A stretch of DNA of 64,000 nt. Source: Actinoplanes cyaneus. Its GTDB lineage: Bacteria; Actinomycetota; Actinomycetes; Mycobacteriales; Micromonosporaceae. Shown here piece by piece: positions 16,943-24,929 of the stretch. The DNA lies in the NCBI RefSeq assembly GCF_016862095.1, contig NZ_BOMH01000068.1:62001-126000 (forward strand), read 5' to 3'. Under the pieces are notes generated by a model that had not been told where the DNA came from, searched no databases, and worked only from the letters and a program-made list of their open reading frames with translations. Positions within the stretch are counted from its first letter, which is position 1. The number at the start of each line of letters is the position of its first letter. The translations under genes were made by a program, and so were the position numbers.

Positions 16943-17914
16943 TCAAGCCTTCGCTGTACGCGGGGAGACCGCCCCGCCGCGGTCGGCCTCCACCGCGCGC
17001 CGCAGCATCGACCGGACCACCGCGGGGTGGAACAGTCGCACCACGGTCAGGTAGACGCGACCGGCCCGGGTGGTCGCCGTCGCGTGCGTGGACACGGTGA
17101 CGGTCACCCCGTCGTCGTCCGGCTCGGCCAGCACACTCGCGCGGAAGTTCAGATGCGACGCGTCGGTGCCGAGCAGCACCTCACGATCGGTGCGGGCGAG
17201 GGTGGCGAAGGCGGAACGGTCACCGCGCTCGATGCCGAACGGGGTGACCAGCGTGTTGCGCAACCGCATCAGAGCGGCCACGGCCCGGGGCGGATCGCGG
17301 AAGACCCGGTCCGCCCAGGTCTGCGGGTCGGTGGCGGCGCCCGGGTGCACGCGGGCCGTGTACGCGTCGGCGAGATCCGGCCCGGGCAGGGCGGAATGCA
17401 GCAGCCCGGCCCGCGCGGGCACCGGAACGGCCCGGATCGGGCGGCTCAGCCTCGTCATCAGCCGCGCCCGGAACGGGTGCCGGGCGGGCGGGACCACCGC
17501 GCCGGCAGCGGCCCGCTCGGCGTTGTCGAGCAGCTCCTCCAGCAGCGTGTCGTGGCATGTCCGCACGATCGCCGCCCAGGCCGGTCGCATCGAGCCGCGC
17601 AGGCTGACCGCCATCCGGTGCCGCAGCACACACGCCTCGGCGCCGCGGGCCTCGACCTCGAAGACGTGGGTGCCGCACACGCCGATCCGCTCGTCGAAGG
17701 TGAACTCCACCCGGCGGCCCGGCTCGTGACCGGTGACGTGATAGCGCACCCGCCCGTGGCCACCTGTGGCTCCCGGGCCGAGCGGACGATCGAGGCGCAT
17801 CGGCATCCAGGCCGGGGACGGCCAGAGCCGATCACCCGGCCGGCCCAGCCCGTCGAGCAGTTGCCCGACGACGGCTGCCGGGGCGGCGATGAGGCGTTCG
17901 TGCACGTTCTCCAC
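16943..17914 (-). CDS. SRPBCC plus DUF2867-like protein
   Basis: 323 residues. The N-terminal half (about 1-135) has the SRPBCC/polyketide-cyclase-like pattern: VHERLIAAPAAVV at the start, VEFTFDERIG in the sheet, and a C-terminal helix containing TLLEELLDNAE. The second half, from LPGPDLADAYTARVHPGA, matches DUF2867. Both folds bind small hydrophobic ligands, but no reaction can be assigned. The start is GTG at 17914 with GGAAGGCGG upstream. It is divergent from a TetR repressor whose operator repeats fill the gap, so it is probably the repressor's target. Confidence 0.78.
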   Translation of the reverse strand: MENVHERLIAAPAAVVGQLLDGLGRPGDRLWPSPAWMPMRLDRPLGPGATGGHGRVRYHVTGHEPGRRVEFTFDERIGVCGTHVFEVEARGAEACVLRHRMAVSLRGSMRPAWAAIVRTCHDTLLEELLDNAERAAAGAVVPPARHPFRARLMTRLSRPIRAVPVPARAGLLHSALPGPDLADAYTARVHPGAATDPQTWADRVFRDPPRAVAALMRLRNTLVTPFGIERGDRSAFATLARTDREVLLGTDASHLNFRASVLAEPDDDGVTVTVSTHATATTRAGRVYLTVVRLFHPAVVRSMLRRAVEADRGGAVSPRTAKA

Positions 17915-17927
17915 GGCGATCCGCCTT

Positions 17928-17965
17928 CCGTACGGTGGCGTATGTTTTCCGTACTGTAGCGTATG
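17928..17965. promoter_or_regulatory. Two direct operator repeats, 21-bp period
   Basis: CCGTACGGTGGCGTATG (17928-17944) and CCGTACTGTAGCGTATG (17949-17965) differ at two positions and lie exactly 21 bp, two helical turns, apart. Each contains TAC-N6-GTA dyad symmetry. They occupy the whole gap between the divergent SRPBCC and TetR genes, and the second covers the TetR start codon. Confidence 0.75.
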
Positions 17966-18541
17966 GACATGGCGTCAACGCGGCTCAGTGCCGACGACTG
18001 GACAGCGGCGGCCCTGGAAGCGATCGGTCGCGGTGGCCTCGCCGCGGTCGCGGTCGAGCCGCTCGCCGCCCGGCTCGGCGCGACCAAGGGCAGCTTCTAC
18101 TGGCACTTCGCGAACCGGGACGCGCTGATCGAGGCCGCCCTGCACCGCTGGGAACGCGATCACACCGATGCCGTGATCACCCTCATCGAGGCCCAGCCCG
18201 ACGCGATGTCCCGGATCCGGCTGCTGATCACGACGGTCATCGCGTCGACGACCGCGCCGCACGCCGACGGGATCGAGCTGGCCATGCTCGCGACCGCCGA
18301 CCATCCGCACGTGGCGCCGGTGCTGGCCCGGGTGACCGAGCGGCGGGTGGCGTACACGGCCGGGCTCTTCGAGGAGCTGGGGATGACGGCCGGCGAGGCG
18401 CGGCTGCGCGCGTTGATGGCGGTCAGCGCCTACCTGGGGTTCGGGCAGCTCGCCCACGCGGCGCCGGCCACGGTGCCGGCCGGCCTGGACGAACGGCGCT
18501 CCTACGCCGAGCGGCTGATCGCCCTGCTCACCGCCCGCTGA
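17963..18541 (+). CDS. TetR-family repressor
   Basis: 192 residues. The N-terminal helix-turn-helix spans about residues 12-58 (TAAALEAIGRGGLAAVAVEP, then LGATKGSFYWHFANRDALIEA). The C-terminal ligand domain contains ADHPHVAPVLARVTERR, typical of one actinobacterial TetR group. Start ATG 17963 lies inside the upstream operator; ATG 17969 is an alternative, and a leaderless message is possible. It likely controls itself and the divergent SRPBCC gene. Its 3' end runs directly into a series of CCCGCTGA-containing repeats that begin at the stop codon. Confidence 0.92.
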   Translation: MDMASTRLSADDWTAAALEAIGRGGLAAVAVEPLAARLGATKGSFYWHFANRDALIEAALHRWERDHTDAVITLIEAQPDAMSRIRLLITTVIASTTAPHADGIELAMLATADHPHVAPVLARVTERRVAYTAGLFEELGMTAGEARLRALMAVSAYLGFGQLAHAAPATVPAGLDERRSYAERLIALLTAR

Positions 18542-18790
18542 CCCCGCCGCGCCCGCTGACCCCCTGCGTCCGCTGAACCCCGCCGCTCATCGCGCCCGCC
18601 GCGCCGCTCGGCGCGTCCACTGATCCTGCCGCTGCCGCTGCCGCTGCCGCTGCCGCTGCCGCCTGCCGCGCCCGCTGGTCGCGCCCGCTGGTCGCGCCCG
18701 CTGCTCGCTGCTCGCTGCTCACTGCGCCCGCTGGTCGCGCTGCTCGCCGCGCCCGCTGATCTTGCCGCTCGACCGGTGACGCCTTCCGCC
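18534..18790. repeat. Low-complexity repeat field beginning at the tetR stop codon
   Basis: CCCGCTGA, which contains the tetR stop codon, recurs at 18552 and, as TCCGCTGA, at 18569. Beyond that come about six GCTGCC hexamers (18628-18663), repeated GCGCCCGCTGGTC units (about 18668-18745) and CTCGCTG units. This is the first half of a 596-bp stretch (18542-19137) in which I see no gene. Confidence 0.8.
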
Positions 18791-18892
18791 GCTCGACCGA
18801 TGACGCCGCTCGGCGCGGAGCGCGGCCGAGGCGCGACAAGTGCCCGATCGCGGGGGATGCGAGGGCTGAGGAGGTGGTGCTGGCACGAGGTC

Positions 18893-18949
18893 CCGGCTGG
18901 TTCTCACGGTCGTTATGAGGCACGAATAACGACCGTGAGAACCAGCCGG
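18893..18949. repeat. Dispersed hairpin repeat, copy 4 (24-bp arms, 9-nt loop)
   Basis: A perfect inverted repeat with left arm 18893-18916, loop 18917-18925 and right arm 18926-18949. The left arm begins CCGGCTGGTTCTCACGG and ends GTCGTTAT. Relative to copy 1 at 5534-5590 each arm carries two substitutions, each matched by a compensating change in the other arm, while the loop sequence differs completely. Confidence 0.9.
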
Positions 18950-19020
18950 AAAGAGCGACGGCCCCACCGGCGCTCGCACCGCGTTCGTCGCGAACGCCAC
19001 CGGCCGAGCGCGCAAGCCAT

Positions 19021-19097
19021 TGCCCGGGGCGCCCGCTACCGGACAGCGCGCGGGCCGCTGCCCGGGGCGCCCGCTACCGAACGAGCGCACGGGCCGC
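19021..19097. repeat. 38-bp tandem duplication
   Basis: TGCCCGGGGCGCCCGCTACC begins at 19021 and again at 19059. The whole 38-39 bp unit is duplicated with a few substitutions near its end. It lies in the gene-free stretch just downstream of the L,D-transpeptidase gene. Confidence 0.75.
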
Positions 19098-19137
19098 TGC
19101 GCGGACGCCCACCCCGGTCGCGCTCGGATCGGGAGGG

Positions 19138-20391
19138 TCAGTTGCCGTACTTGTCGAAGGAGACGGTCCAGTCGCCGAGACCGTTGGTGAGGCCGAGGGT
19201 GCGCGGGCTGTTCTTGACGTCGACCACGTCGCCGACCATGAAGTTCTCATACACCCACTTGGCGTCCTCGACGCTCAGGTTGATGCAGCCGTGCGACTTG
19301 TTCGCCACGCCCAGCTGGTGGTTCCACGGGGCGGCGTGCAGGAACTCGCCCGAGTACGAGATTCGGGTGCAGTACTGCACCTTGTCGTCACCGTAGTAAT
19401 ACGGGTTGTTCGGGTCGGTGACGCCGTAGCTCGACGAGTTCATCGTGTGCCACAGCTCCTTGGAGAGCACGACGTGCGGGCCGCCCGCGGTCCAGAAGTT
19501 GATCTCCTGACCCTGCGCGCCCTTCGTGGTGCCGCCCATGCCGAAGCTGCTCTTCATGGTGCGCACGACCTTGCCGTCGATCATCACCTTGGTGATGTGC
19601 GTGCGGCTGTCGGCGATCGCGATCAGCTGGCGGCCGATCTTGAAACTGGCGGAGGCGTTGCGGTCACCGTAGACGCCCTTGCCCAGCTCCTTGCCGAGGA
19701 CGTCGACGCTCACCTTGATCGAGCTGCCGGCCGTCCAGTACTTCGCCGGGCGCCAGTGCACGATGGTGTTGCTGACCCAGTGGAACTTGCCCTCCACCTT
19801 CGGCGACGTCGTGATCTCGATGGCCTTCTCGGCCAGCTCCTTGTCGACGGTGTGGCTGAACGCGACGATGACCGGCTGGCCCGCCCCATACGTCCCGCCG
19901 GACTTCAACGAGTTCAGCCCGTTGGCCTGGAAAGTGATCCGGGCGATCTGCTTCGGCTTGATCGTGGTGAACGTCGAGGCCTGCTCGGAGGCCGTGCCGG
20001 CGCTGTCAGCGGCCTTCACGACCACCTTGTACGTCTTGTTGTAGTCCAGCTCGCCGGTCGAGGCCCAGGTGCCGTCGGACTGCAGCGCGCCGGCGACCTT
20101 CGTCTTGCCGGTGGTGACAGTGACCGACTGCAGCGTGCCGGACTGGGCGGCCACGACGATCGGCTTGGTCAGCGCGACGCCGGTGGCCTTGTCGGCCGGC
20201 GTCACCGTCAGCTGCACGACCGGCGCCGACTCGACCGGGGCGGACGCGCCGGGCGCGGCCTGGTTGTCGGCCACCGGGTTGGTCCAGACGGTGCCGCCGG
20301 AGTCGGCCGAGGCGTGGGCGGAACAACCGGCGGCCGTGGCCGTGGCGGCCACACCGAGCGTGCCGATGATGACCTTGCGTCGCTGAATCAT
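19138..20391 (-). CDS. L,D-transpeptidase lipoprotein (LdtMt2-like)
   Basis: 417 residues. A basic start (MIQRRK), hydrophobic segment and AAGC lipobox at about residues 19-22 indicate lipid anchoring outside the membrane. Two Ig-like domains (about 55-260) precede the YkuD catalytic domain, which ends with HQLGVANKSHGCINLSVEDA, where His and Cys are catalytic. These enzymes form 3-3 crosslinks in peptidoglycan and resist most beta-lactams. The ATG at 20391 is chosen because the lipoprotein signal starts there; longer forms add unsupported sequence. The gene lies 125 bp downstream of a membrane Ser/Thr kinase on the same strand. Confidence 0.93.
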   Translation of the reverse strand: MIQRRKVIIGTLGVAATATAAGCSAHASADSGGTVWTNPVADNQAAPGASAPVESAPVVQLTVTPADKATGVALTKPIVVAAQSGTLQSVTVTTGKTKVAGALQSDGTWASTGELDYNKTYKVVVKAADSAGTASEQASTFTTIKPKQIARITFQANGLNSLKSGGTYGAGQPVIVAFSHTVDKELAEKAIEITTSPKVEGKFHWVSNTIVHWRPAKYWTAGSSIKVSVDVLGKELGKGVYGDRNASASFKIGRQLIAIADSRTHITKVMIDGKVVRTMKSSFGMGGTTKGAQGQEINFWTAGGPHVVLSKELWHTMNSSSYGVTDPNNPYYYGDDKVQYCTRISYSGEFLHAAPWNHQLGVANKSHGCINLSVEDAKWVYENFMVGDVVDVKNSPRTLGLTNGLGDWTVSFDKYGN

Positions 20392-20516
20392 GGCTCTCGC
20401 ATTCGAGGGGGGTGCCGCCGATGGTTGCACATATAGAAGACGTGGTGGGGGCCGGAAAGGTTGACCGCCGGGTCGATCAATCTTGCGACAACCCCGAACG
20501 CTGTCAACCCGTGCTG

Positions 20517-22613
20517 TCACGGTGTATAGACCTCGGCCACGCCGGTCACGACGCCGCCGGCCGTGGTGATCTGGGCCAGGCCGCCGCCTTTGAGCCGCTC
20601 GGCAAGCTGGTCAGCGCCGATCTTGCAGGTGCCGACGGTCACCGGGTCACCGCCGCAGCGCTCCGGGTCGTCGAACGTGCCGGTGAGCTTCGGGGCGGCC
20701 GACGTCGGCAACGTCACTGTCATCCGGCTGTCCTCGGTCACCCACTCGCGGTCGCACGGCGCGTCCGAGGAGGGCTTGACGGCGAACGTCTTGCAGTACT
20801 GCTCGCCCGACAGGAACAGGACCGGCTCGACGACCAGGGACTTCGACTTCGGGGAGAAGGCGTGCACCTTGACGGTCGACGTGCCGTAGTCATGCCGTAC
20901 GTCGAAGAAGGTGACTTTGGTGGTCGCGGTTGCCGAAGGCGCCGCCGTGGAGGAGATCGGCCGGATCTCCGCACGGGCGACGACCGCGGCAGCGGGGTCG
21001 AGACCGTCCTTCTCCGGCGTGACCCCGAAGGTCACCTTGCCGGCGAGCAGGCTCGGGTCGGTCAGCTCGACGTTCAGCAGGGCGGATCCGTCGATCGCGA
21101 CGTTCGCGCGCGAGCCGAGCACGGTCAGCGCGACCGCATGCACCTTGCCGACGGCGAACAGGTCGGTGGCCTTCTCGCCGAGCGTGGTGGTCTGCACGGC
21201 GCCCTGATGCCGGAGCCGGACGCGACTCGAGCAGAGATCCAGCCAGTACGCTGCGTCGCCGGCCGCGCGGAACGCGACGGTGGCGCAGGACTTCGCTCTG
21301 GTGACGGTCACGTCCAGGTGGATCGCCTGGTCACCGGCGAACGTCTCGGTCGTGCCCGGGCACTCGATGCCCACCTCGGGTGTCGTCATGACCAGCCCGC
21401 TGGTGCCGAACGAGCAGCGCCCGTCGTTGACGTCGGTGAAGCTCTTCCACTGGCCGGGGCGGTTCAGCGCGTCGACGACCCAGGGGCCGCGCACCGCGCC
21501 GGGCACCGGCATCGCCGGCTGCACGGGCAGGACCAACTGCTCCGCCTGCGACGGTGGCAGCGGCTCCGGCTGGGGCAGGCCCCGTGAGTAGAGGCCGGCC
21601 ACCGCCATGAGCGCCGCGGCCACCGCGGTGACGGCGATGATGGTGCGGGCGCGGCGGCGGGGCTTGCGGGGCACCTCCGCACCGCGGTGATGGCCGCCGG
21701 AGACGTACCGCCCGGACTGCTGCGCCGCCTCCGCGGCCTGGCGCAGCTGCGGGTCGAGCGTGTCCCCGCGGGTGTGCGACCGGCTGCCGGTGTGCTGCTC
21801 GAGCAGCAGGTTGAGCAGCTCGTGGGCGGTCGGGCGCTCCTGCGGGTCCTTGGCCAGCGTGAGCGCCACCAGACCGGCGAGCGGCTCGGACAGGCCGGTC
21901 AGGTCCGGCGGCTGGGTCAGGATCCGGGCCGCCGTGGCGCCCGGCGAATCCGCGCGGAACGGGGTGCGGCCGGTCCCCGCGTACGCGATCACGGCACCCC
22001 ACGCGAACACGTCGGCGGCCGGCGTGATCTCCCGGTCGATGCCGTCGAAGCGTTCCGGCGCCATGTAGGCGACAGTGCCGACCATCTCGTCCGGGCGGGT
22101 GTGCTGGCTGGTCACCTCGAGGGCCCGCGCGATGCCGAAGTCGATCACCTTGGGGGCGCCCATGGCCAGCAGCACGTTGCGCGGCTTGAGGTCACGGTGG
22201 ATGACCCCGGCGCCGTGGATCGCGGTCAGCGCGGTGGCCACCCCGACGGCGAGACTGTGCAGCTGACCGGCGCTCATCGGGCCGTCGCGCTGGATCACCT
22301 CGTCCAGGCTCGGGCCGTCGACGAACTCCACCACCAGGTACGGCGTGCGGTGCTCGGGGTCGGCGTCGAGGACCGCGGCGGTGCAGAACGGCGGAACCTC
22401 GCTCGCGCGCCGGACCTCGCTGCGGAACCGGCCGCGGAACTCCTCCTCATGCGCGTACTCCGGCTTGATGACCTTGACCGCGACCCGCAGGCCGTCGTCG
22501 CGACGGCCGAGGAACACCGCGCCCATGCCGCCCTCGCCGAGCCGGGCGAGCAGTTCGTAGCCGCCCAGCGACCGCGGATCGCCGGGGCGTAACGGGCTCT
22601 TCATCGGGGCCAT
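20517..22613 (-). CDS. Membrane-anchored Ser/Thr protein kinase, paralogue of the kinase at 2736-4805
   Basis: 698 residues. Kinase domain about residues 17-280: LGEGGMG, VAVKVIKPEYAH (Lys47), HRDLKPRNVL, IDFGIA and YMAPERF. After the shared AAQQSGRY linker comes a basic stretch (RKPRRRAR), one transmembrane helix (about 335-352) and a large extracytoplasmic domain with several Cys residues. It matches the kinase at 2736-4805 along its whole length, including the extracellular part. ATG 22613 is used; ATG 22604 is a near alternative. It precedes the L,D-transpeptidase gene, so a cell-wall signal is conceivable (inference). Confidence 0.92.
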   Translation of the reverse strand: MAPMKSPLRPGDPRSLGGYELLARLGEGGMGAVFLGRRDDGLRVAVKVIKPEYAHEEEFRGRFRSEVRRASEVPPFCTAAVLDADPEHRTPYLVVEFVDGPSLDEVIQRDGPMSAGQLHSLAVGVATALTAIHGAGVIHRDLKPRNVLLAMGAPKVIDFGIARALEVTSQHTRPDEMVGTVAYMAPERFDGIDREITPAADVFAWGAVIAYAGTGRTPFRADSPGATAARILTQPPDLTGLSEPLAGLVALTLAKDPQERPTAHELLNLLLEQHTGSRSHTRGDTLDPQLRQAAEAAQQSGRYVSGGHHRGAEVPRKPRRRARTIIAVTAVAAALMAVAGLYSRGLPQPEPLPPSQAEQLVLPVQPAMPVPGAVRGPWVVDALNRPGQWKSFTDVNDGRCSFGTSGLVMTTPEVGIECPGTTETFAGDQAIHLDVTVTRAKSCATVAFRAAGDAAYWLDLCSSRVRLRHQGAVQTTTLGEKATDLFAVGKVHAVALTVLGSRANVAIDGSALLNVELTDPSLLAGKVTFGVTPEKDGLDPAAAVVARAEIRPISSTAAPSATATTKVTFFDVRHDYGTSTVKVHAFSPKSKSLVVEPVLFLSGEQYCKTFAVKPSSDAPCDREWVTEDSRMTVTLPTSAAPKLTGTFDDPERCGGDPVTVGTCKIGADQLAERLKGGGLAQITTAGGVVTGVAEVYTP

Positions 22614-22710
22614 CCGTCCAAGGTCATGGTTCCGGAACGGCTCACAGCGTACGGGGCGCGGGCATCATCGCTCGATCAGGCCGATGACATGTCCGGCCGG
22701 GCTCACCGGG

Positions 22711-22741
22711 TTGACCTCAAGCGCTCTTGAGGTTGGAGGAT
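22711..22741 (+). promoter_or_regulatory. SoxR box within the promoter of the DUF6069-frnE genes
   Basis: ACCTCAAG-CGCT-CTTGAGGT (22714-22733) is a perfect 8-bp inverted repeat with a 4-bp spacer, matching the SoxR consensus CCTCAAGTTAACTTGAGG in arms and spacing. It sits between TTGACC (22711-22716) and GAGGAT (22736-22741), which are 19 bp apart, the long spacer typical of MerR-family activated promoters. SoxR itself is encoded at 24930-25727. Confidence 0.88.
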
Positions 22742-22767
22742 CCTAGCGACTCATCTCGATCGCTAGG
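22742..22767. promoter_or_regulatory. Inverted repeat covering the leader and ribosome binding site
   Basis: CCTAGCGA (22742-22749) and TCGCTAGG (22760-22767) form a perfect 8-bp inverted repeat with a 10-nt spacer. It starts next to the SoxR promoter's -10 box and its right arm overlaps the AGGGGG ribosome binding site of the gene at 22776. It could be a second operator or an RNA hairpin limiting translation. Confidence 0.5.
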
Positions 22768-22775
22768 GGGAAAAC

Positions 22776-23201
22776 ATGACGGTTGCAGAGCAGTCGGCGG
22801 GCACCGGTACGCGGCGGGTCGCGGCCCGAGCGCTGGTGGCCACCGGTGCGGCGCTGGCCGCCATCCTGGTCTATGTCATCGCCGATCCGGTGCTCGGTCT
22901 CGACCTGACCGTGCCGGAGGCGCCCGGATCCAGCGCACGGGTGTCGCTGGAGATCGGCCCGGTCGTGATCACCGCGGTGCTGGCCGTGCTGGCGGGCTGG
23001 GGGCTGCTGGCGCTGCTGGAACGGATCACCGCCAAGGGGCTCACGATCTGGACCGTGATCGCGCTCGTCGTCCTGGCCGTCAGCCTGCCCTACATGCCCG
23101 GCTTCACGGTCACCGAGCGGATCACGCTCGCGGTGATGCACGTCCTGCTCGCCGCGATCCTCATCCTCGGGATGCGGCGCACTGCCACGCGTGGACGCTG
23201 A
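22776..23201 (+). CDS. DUF6069-type four-helix membrane protein in the SoxR regulon
   Basis: 141 residues with four hydrophobic helices (about 18-38, 60-82, 91-108 and 115-134) and short loops. GPVVITAVLAVLAGWGLLALL in helix 2 resembles the DUF6069 family of actinobacterial membrane proteins. Function is unknown. AGGGGGAAAAC precedes the ATG. Its promoter contains a SoxR box, so it is expected to rise under redox-cycling stress. A FrnE-like oxidoreductase starts five bases after the stop codon and is very likely co-transcribed. Confidence 0.75.
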   Translation: MTVAEQSAGTGTRRVAARALVATGAALAAILVYVIADPVLGLDLTVPEAPGSSARVSLEIGPVVITAVLAVLAGWGLLALLERITAKGLTIWTVIALVVLAVSLPYMPGFTVTERITLAVMHVLLAAILILGMRRTATRGR

Positions 23202-23206
23202 GCCCG

Positions 23207-23830
23207 ATGCTCGTCGAGGTCTGGTCGGACATCATGTGTCCGTGGTGCTACCTCGGTAAACGCCGGTTGGAGACGGCTTTGAGCCGGCTCCCTGGCGGGG
23301 AAACGGCCGAGGTGCGCTGGCGAAGCTTCGAGCTGCGCCCCGCGTACGGACGTGAGCCGTCCCGCACCCTGGGCGAACTCATGTCGGCCGACCGTGGGAT
23401 GCCGGCCGGCGCCGTACCGAAGATGTTCGCCTGGATCGAGCGGCTCGGCGCGGACGAAGGCCTGGAGTTGTCGCTGGCAGGGGTGCGGCCGGTCAACTCG
23501 TTCGACGCGCACCGGGTGGCGCACCTGGCCGCCGCCCGCGGTCGTCAGCCCGAGGTGGTCGACCGCCTGTTCCGGGCGCACCTGTCCGAGAACGTCGACG
23601 TGGCGGATCTCCTGGTGCTGGCCGACCTGGCGGCCGAGGCGGGACTGGACCGGGCCGAGGTCGCCCGGGTGCTCGCCGGTGACGATTACGCCGACGATGT
23701 GCGGGCGGATGAGCGGCGAGCCCGCGACCTGAACATCACGGCGGTTCCGACCTTCGTGGTCGACGGCGGTGCTCGGCTCTCCGGATCCCCGCCGGTCGGC
23801 GAACTGCAGGCGCTGCTCAGCGGGGGATAG
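23207..23830 (+). CDS. FrnE-like DsbA-family oxidoreductase
   Basis: 207 residues with a thioredoxin fold and all-helical insertion. The active-site motif CPWC lies near the start (SDIMCPWCYLGKRRLE), and the cis-proline region AVPTFVVDGG near the end. There is no signal peptide, so it acts in the cytoplasm, like FrnE proteins tied to polyketide production or oxidative-stress tolerance. Five bases separate it from the upstream DUF6069 gene, suggesting translational coupling and shared SoxR control. Confidence 0.9.
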   Translation: MLVEVWSDIMCPWCYLGKRRLETALSRLPGGETAEVRWRSFELRPAYGREPSRTLGELMSADRGMPAGAVPKMFAWIERLGADEGLELSLAGVRPVNSFDAHRVAHLAAARGRQPEVVDRLFRAHLSENVDVADLLVLADLAAEAGLDRAEVARVLAGDDYADDVRADERRARDLNITAVPTFVVDGGARLSGSPPVGELQALLSGG

Positions 23831-23864
23831 GCGGGGCCTGCGGCTTCCCGCCGCGGGCCCCGCC

Positions 23865-23996
23865 CACCTCACTCGGCCGGCAGCGGTTTCCAGCCGGTGC
23901 TGCCCTGCCACCTCACTCGGCCGGCAGTGGCTTCAAGCCGATGCTGCCCGCCCACCTCACTCGGCCGGCAGCGGCTTCCAGCCCGTGCTGCCCAGC
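23865..23996. repeat. 44-bp tandem repeat spanning the 3' end of the NmrA-like gene
   Basis: CACCTCACTCGGCCGGCAG starts at 23865, 23909 and 23953, exactly 44 bp apart, with few substitutions. The unit at 23953 contains the last codons and stop codon of the minus-strand gene at 23957-24841. The other two copies lie beyond its stop, so the end of the gene has been copied twice into the intergenic space. Confidence 0.9.
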
Positions 23997-24841
23997 CACT
24001 GCTCAAGGGTGAGCAGCCCGGGGAACTGCTTGCGCAAGGTCGGCAGATCCGCTGTGTAACCGATCCGGTTCAGCCAGTCGTAGGCGGTGGCCTGCCACGG
24101 ATTCGTTTCCTTCAACTCCTCCATCGAGATCGACTCGAAGCTGGTCGGAATGCCGGTGTGACGCTGGAACACCTCGGCGATCTGCTCGCCGGTGAGCTCG
24201 TCGCCGGCCAGCTCGACCTTGGCGCCGATGAACTCCTCCGGAGCGTCGAAGGCGTCAGCGGCGAAGTAACCGATGTCGTTGGCCGCGATCATCTGCAGCG
24301 GGACGCCGGGCGCCAGCCCCCGCCGGTAGACCAGCCGGTCACCGGCCATCTTCGGCGGGAACATGTCGGTGTTCAGGTTCTCCATGAAGTACGCCGGGCG
24401 CAGGAACGTCACCGGCAGGTCGTGCTCGCCGATGCGCTCCTCGATGCGCAACTTGGACTCGCGCCAGTGCACGCCCTCGGGCCGCTCGGCGCCACCGACC
24501 GAGCTGTGCACCATGTGCTCGATCCCGGTCTCATGGGCGATGTCGGCGACGAGCTTGCCGTGACGCTCCTCGCCGGGGACTCCACCCTCGCCGAGGGGGG
24601 TCTGGACGCTGAACAAGCCATACATCCCGGCCATGGCCTTGCGCAGGGAGCCGGCGTCGTCCAGGTCACCCTGGACCAGGGTGGCGCCGCGCTCCCGCAA
24701 CGCCTGTGCCGCCGGCTTGCCCGGATCACGCACGAAGGCGTGCACCGGCCAGCCACGGTCCAGCAGATAGCGCGCGGTGGAGCCGCCCTGCTTGCCGGTC
24801 GCTCCAAGTACGAGGATCGTTCGTCGGTCGTCGGAAGGCAC
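23957..24841 (-). CDS. NmrA-like NAD(P)-binding protein
   Basis: 294 residues. GATGKQGGSTARYLL is the atypical NmrA dinucleotide motif, followed by VRDPGKPAAQAL and the family block FLRPAYFMENL. NmrA-like proteins sense NAD(P) redox state or act as quinone or NADPH oxidoreductases. It lies 88 bp downstream of soxR on the same strand and is probably in the same transcription unit. NAD-epimerase-like proteins are known SoxR targets in Streptomyces, which supports a role in redox stress (inference). Confidence 0.88.
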   Translation of the reverse strand: MPSDDRRTILVLGATGKQGGSTARYLLDRGWPVHAFVRDPGKPAAQALRERGATLVQGDLDDAGSLRKAMAGMYGLFSVQTPLGEGGVPGEERHGKLVADIAHETGIEHMVHSSVGGAERPEGVHWRESKLRIEERIGEHDLPVTFLRPAYFMENLNTDMFPPKMAGDRLVYRRGLAPGVPLQMIAANDIGYFAADAFDAPEEFIGAKVELAGDELTGEQIAEVFQRHTGIPTSFESISMEELKETNPWQATAYDWLNRIGYTADLPTLRKQFPGLLTLEQWLGSTGWKPLPAE

Positions 24842-24929
24842 AGCCCCACCCCTTCATCCGGTCAGCTCCGGGCCAACGATGGCGCAGCGCACTCGAATGC
24901 CGGTGGAGAAGTCGTCCAGCCGTGGACCG

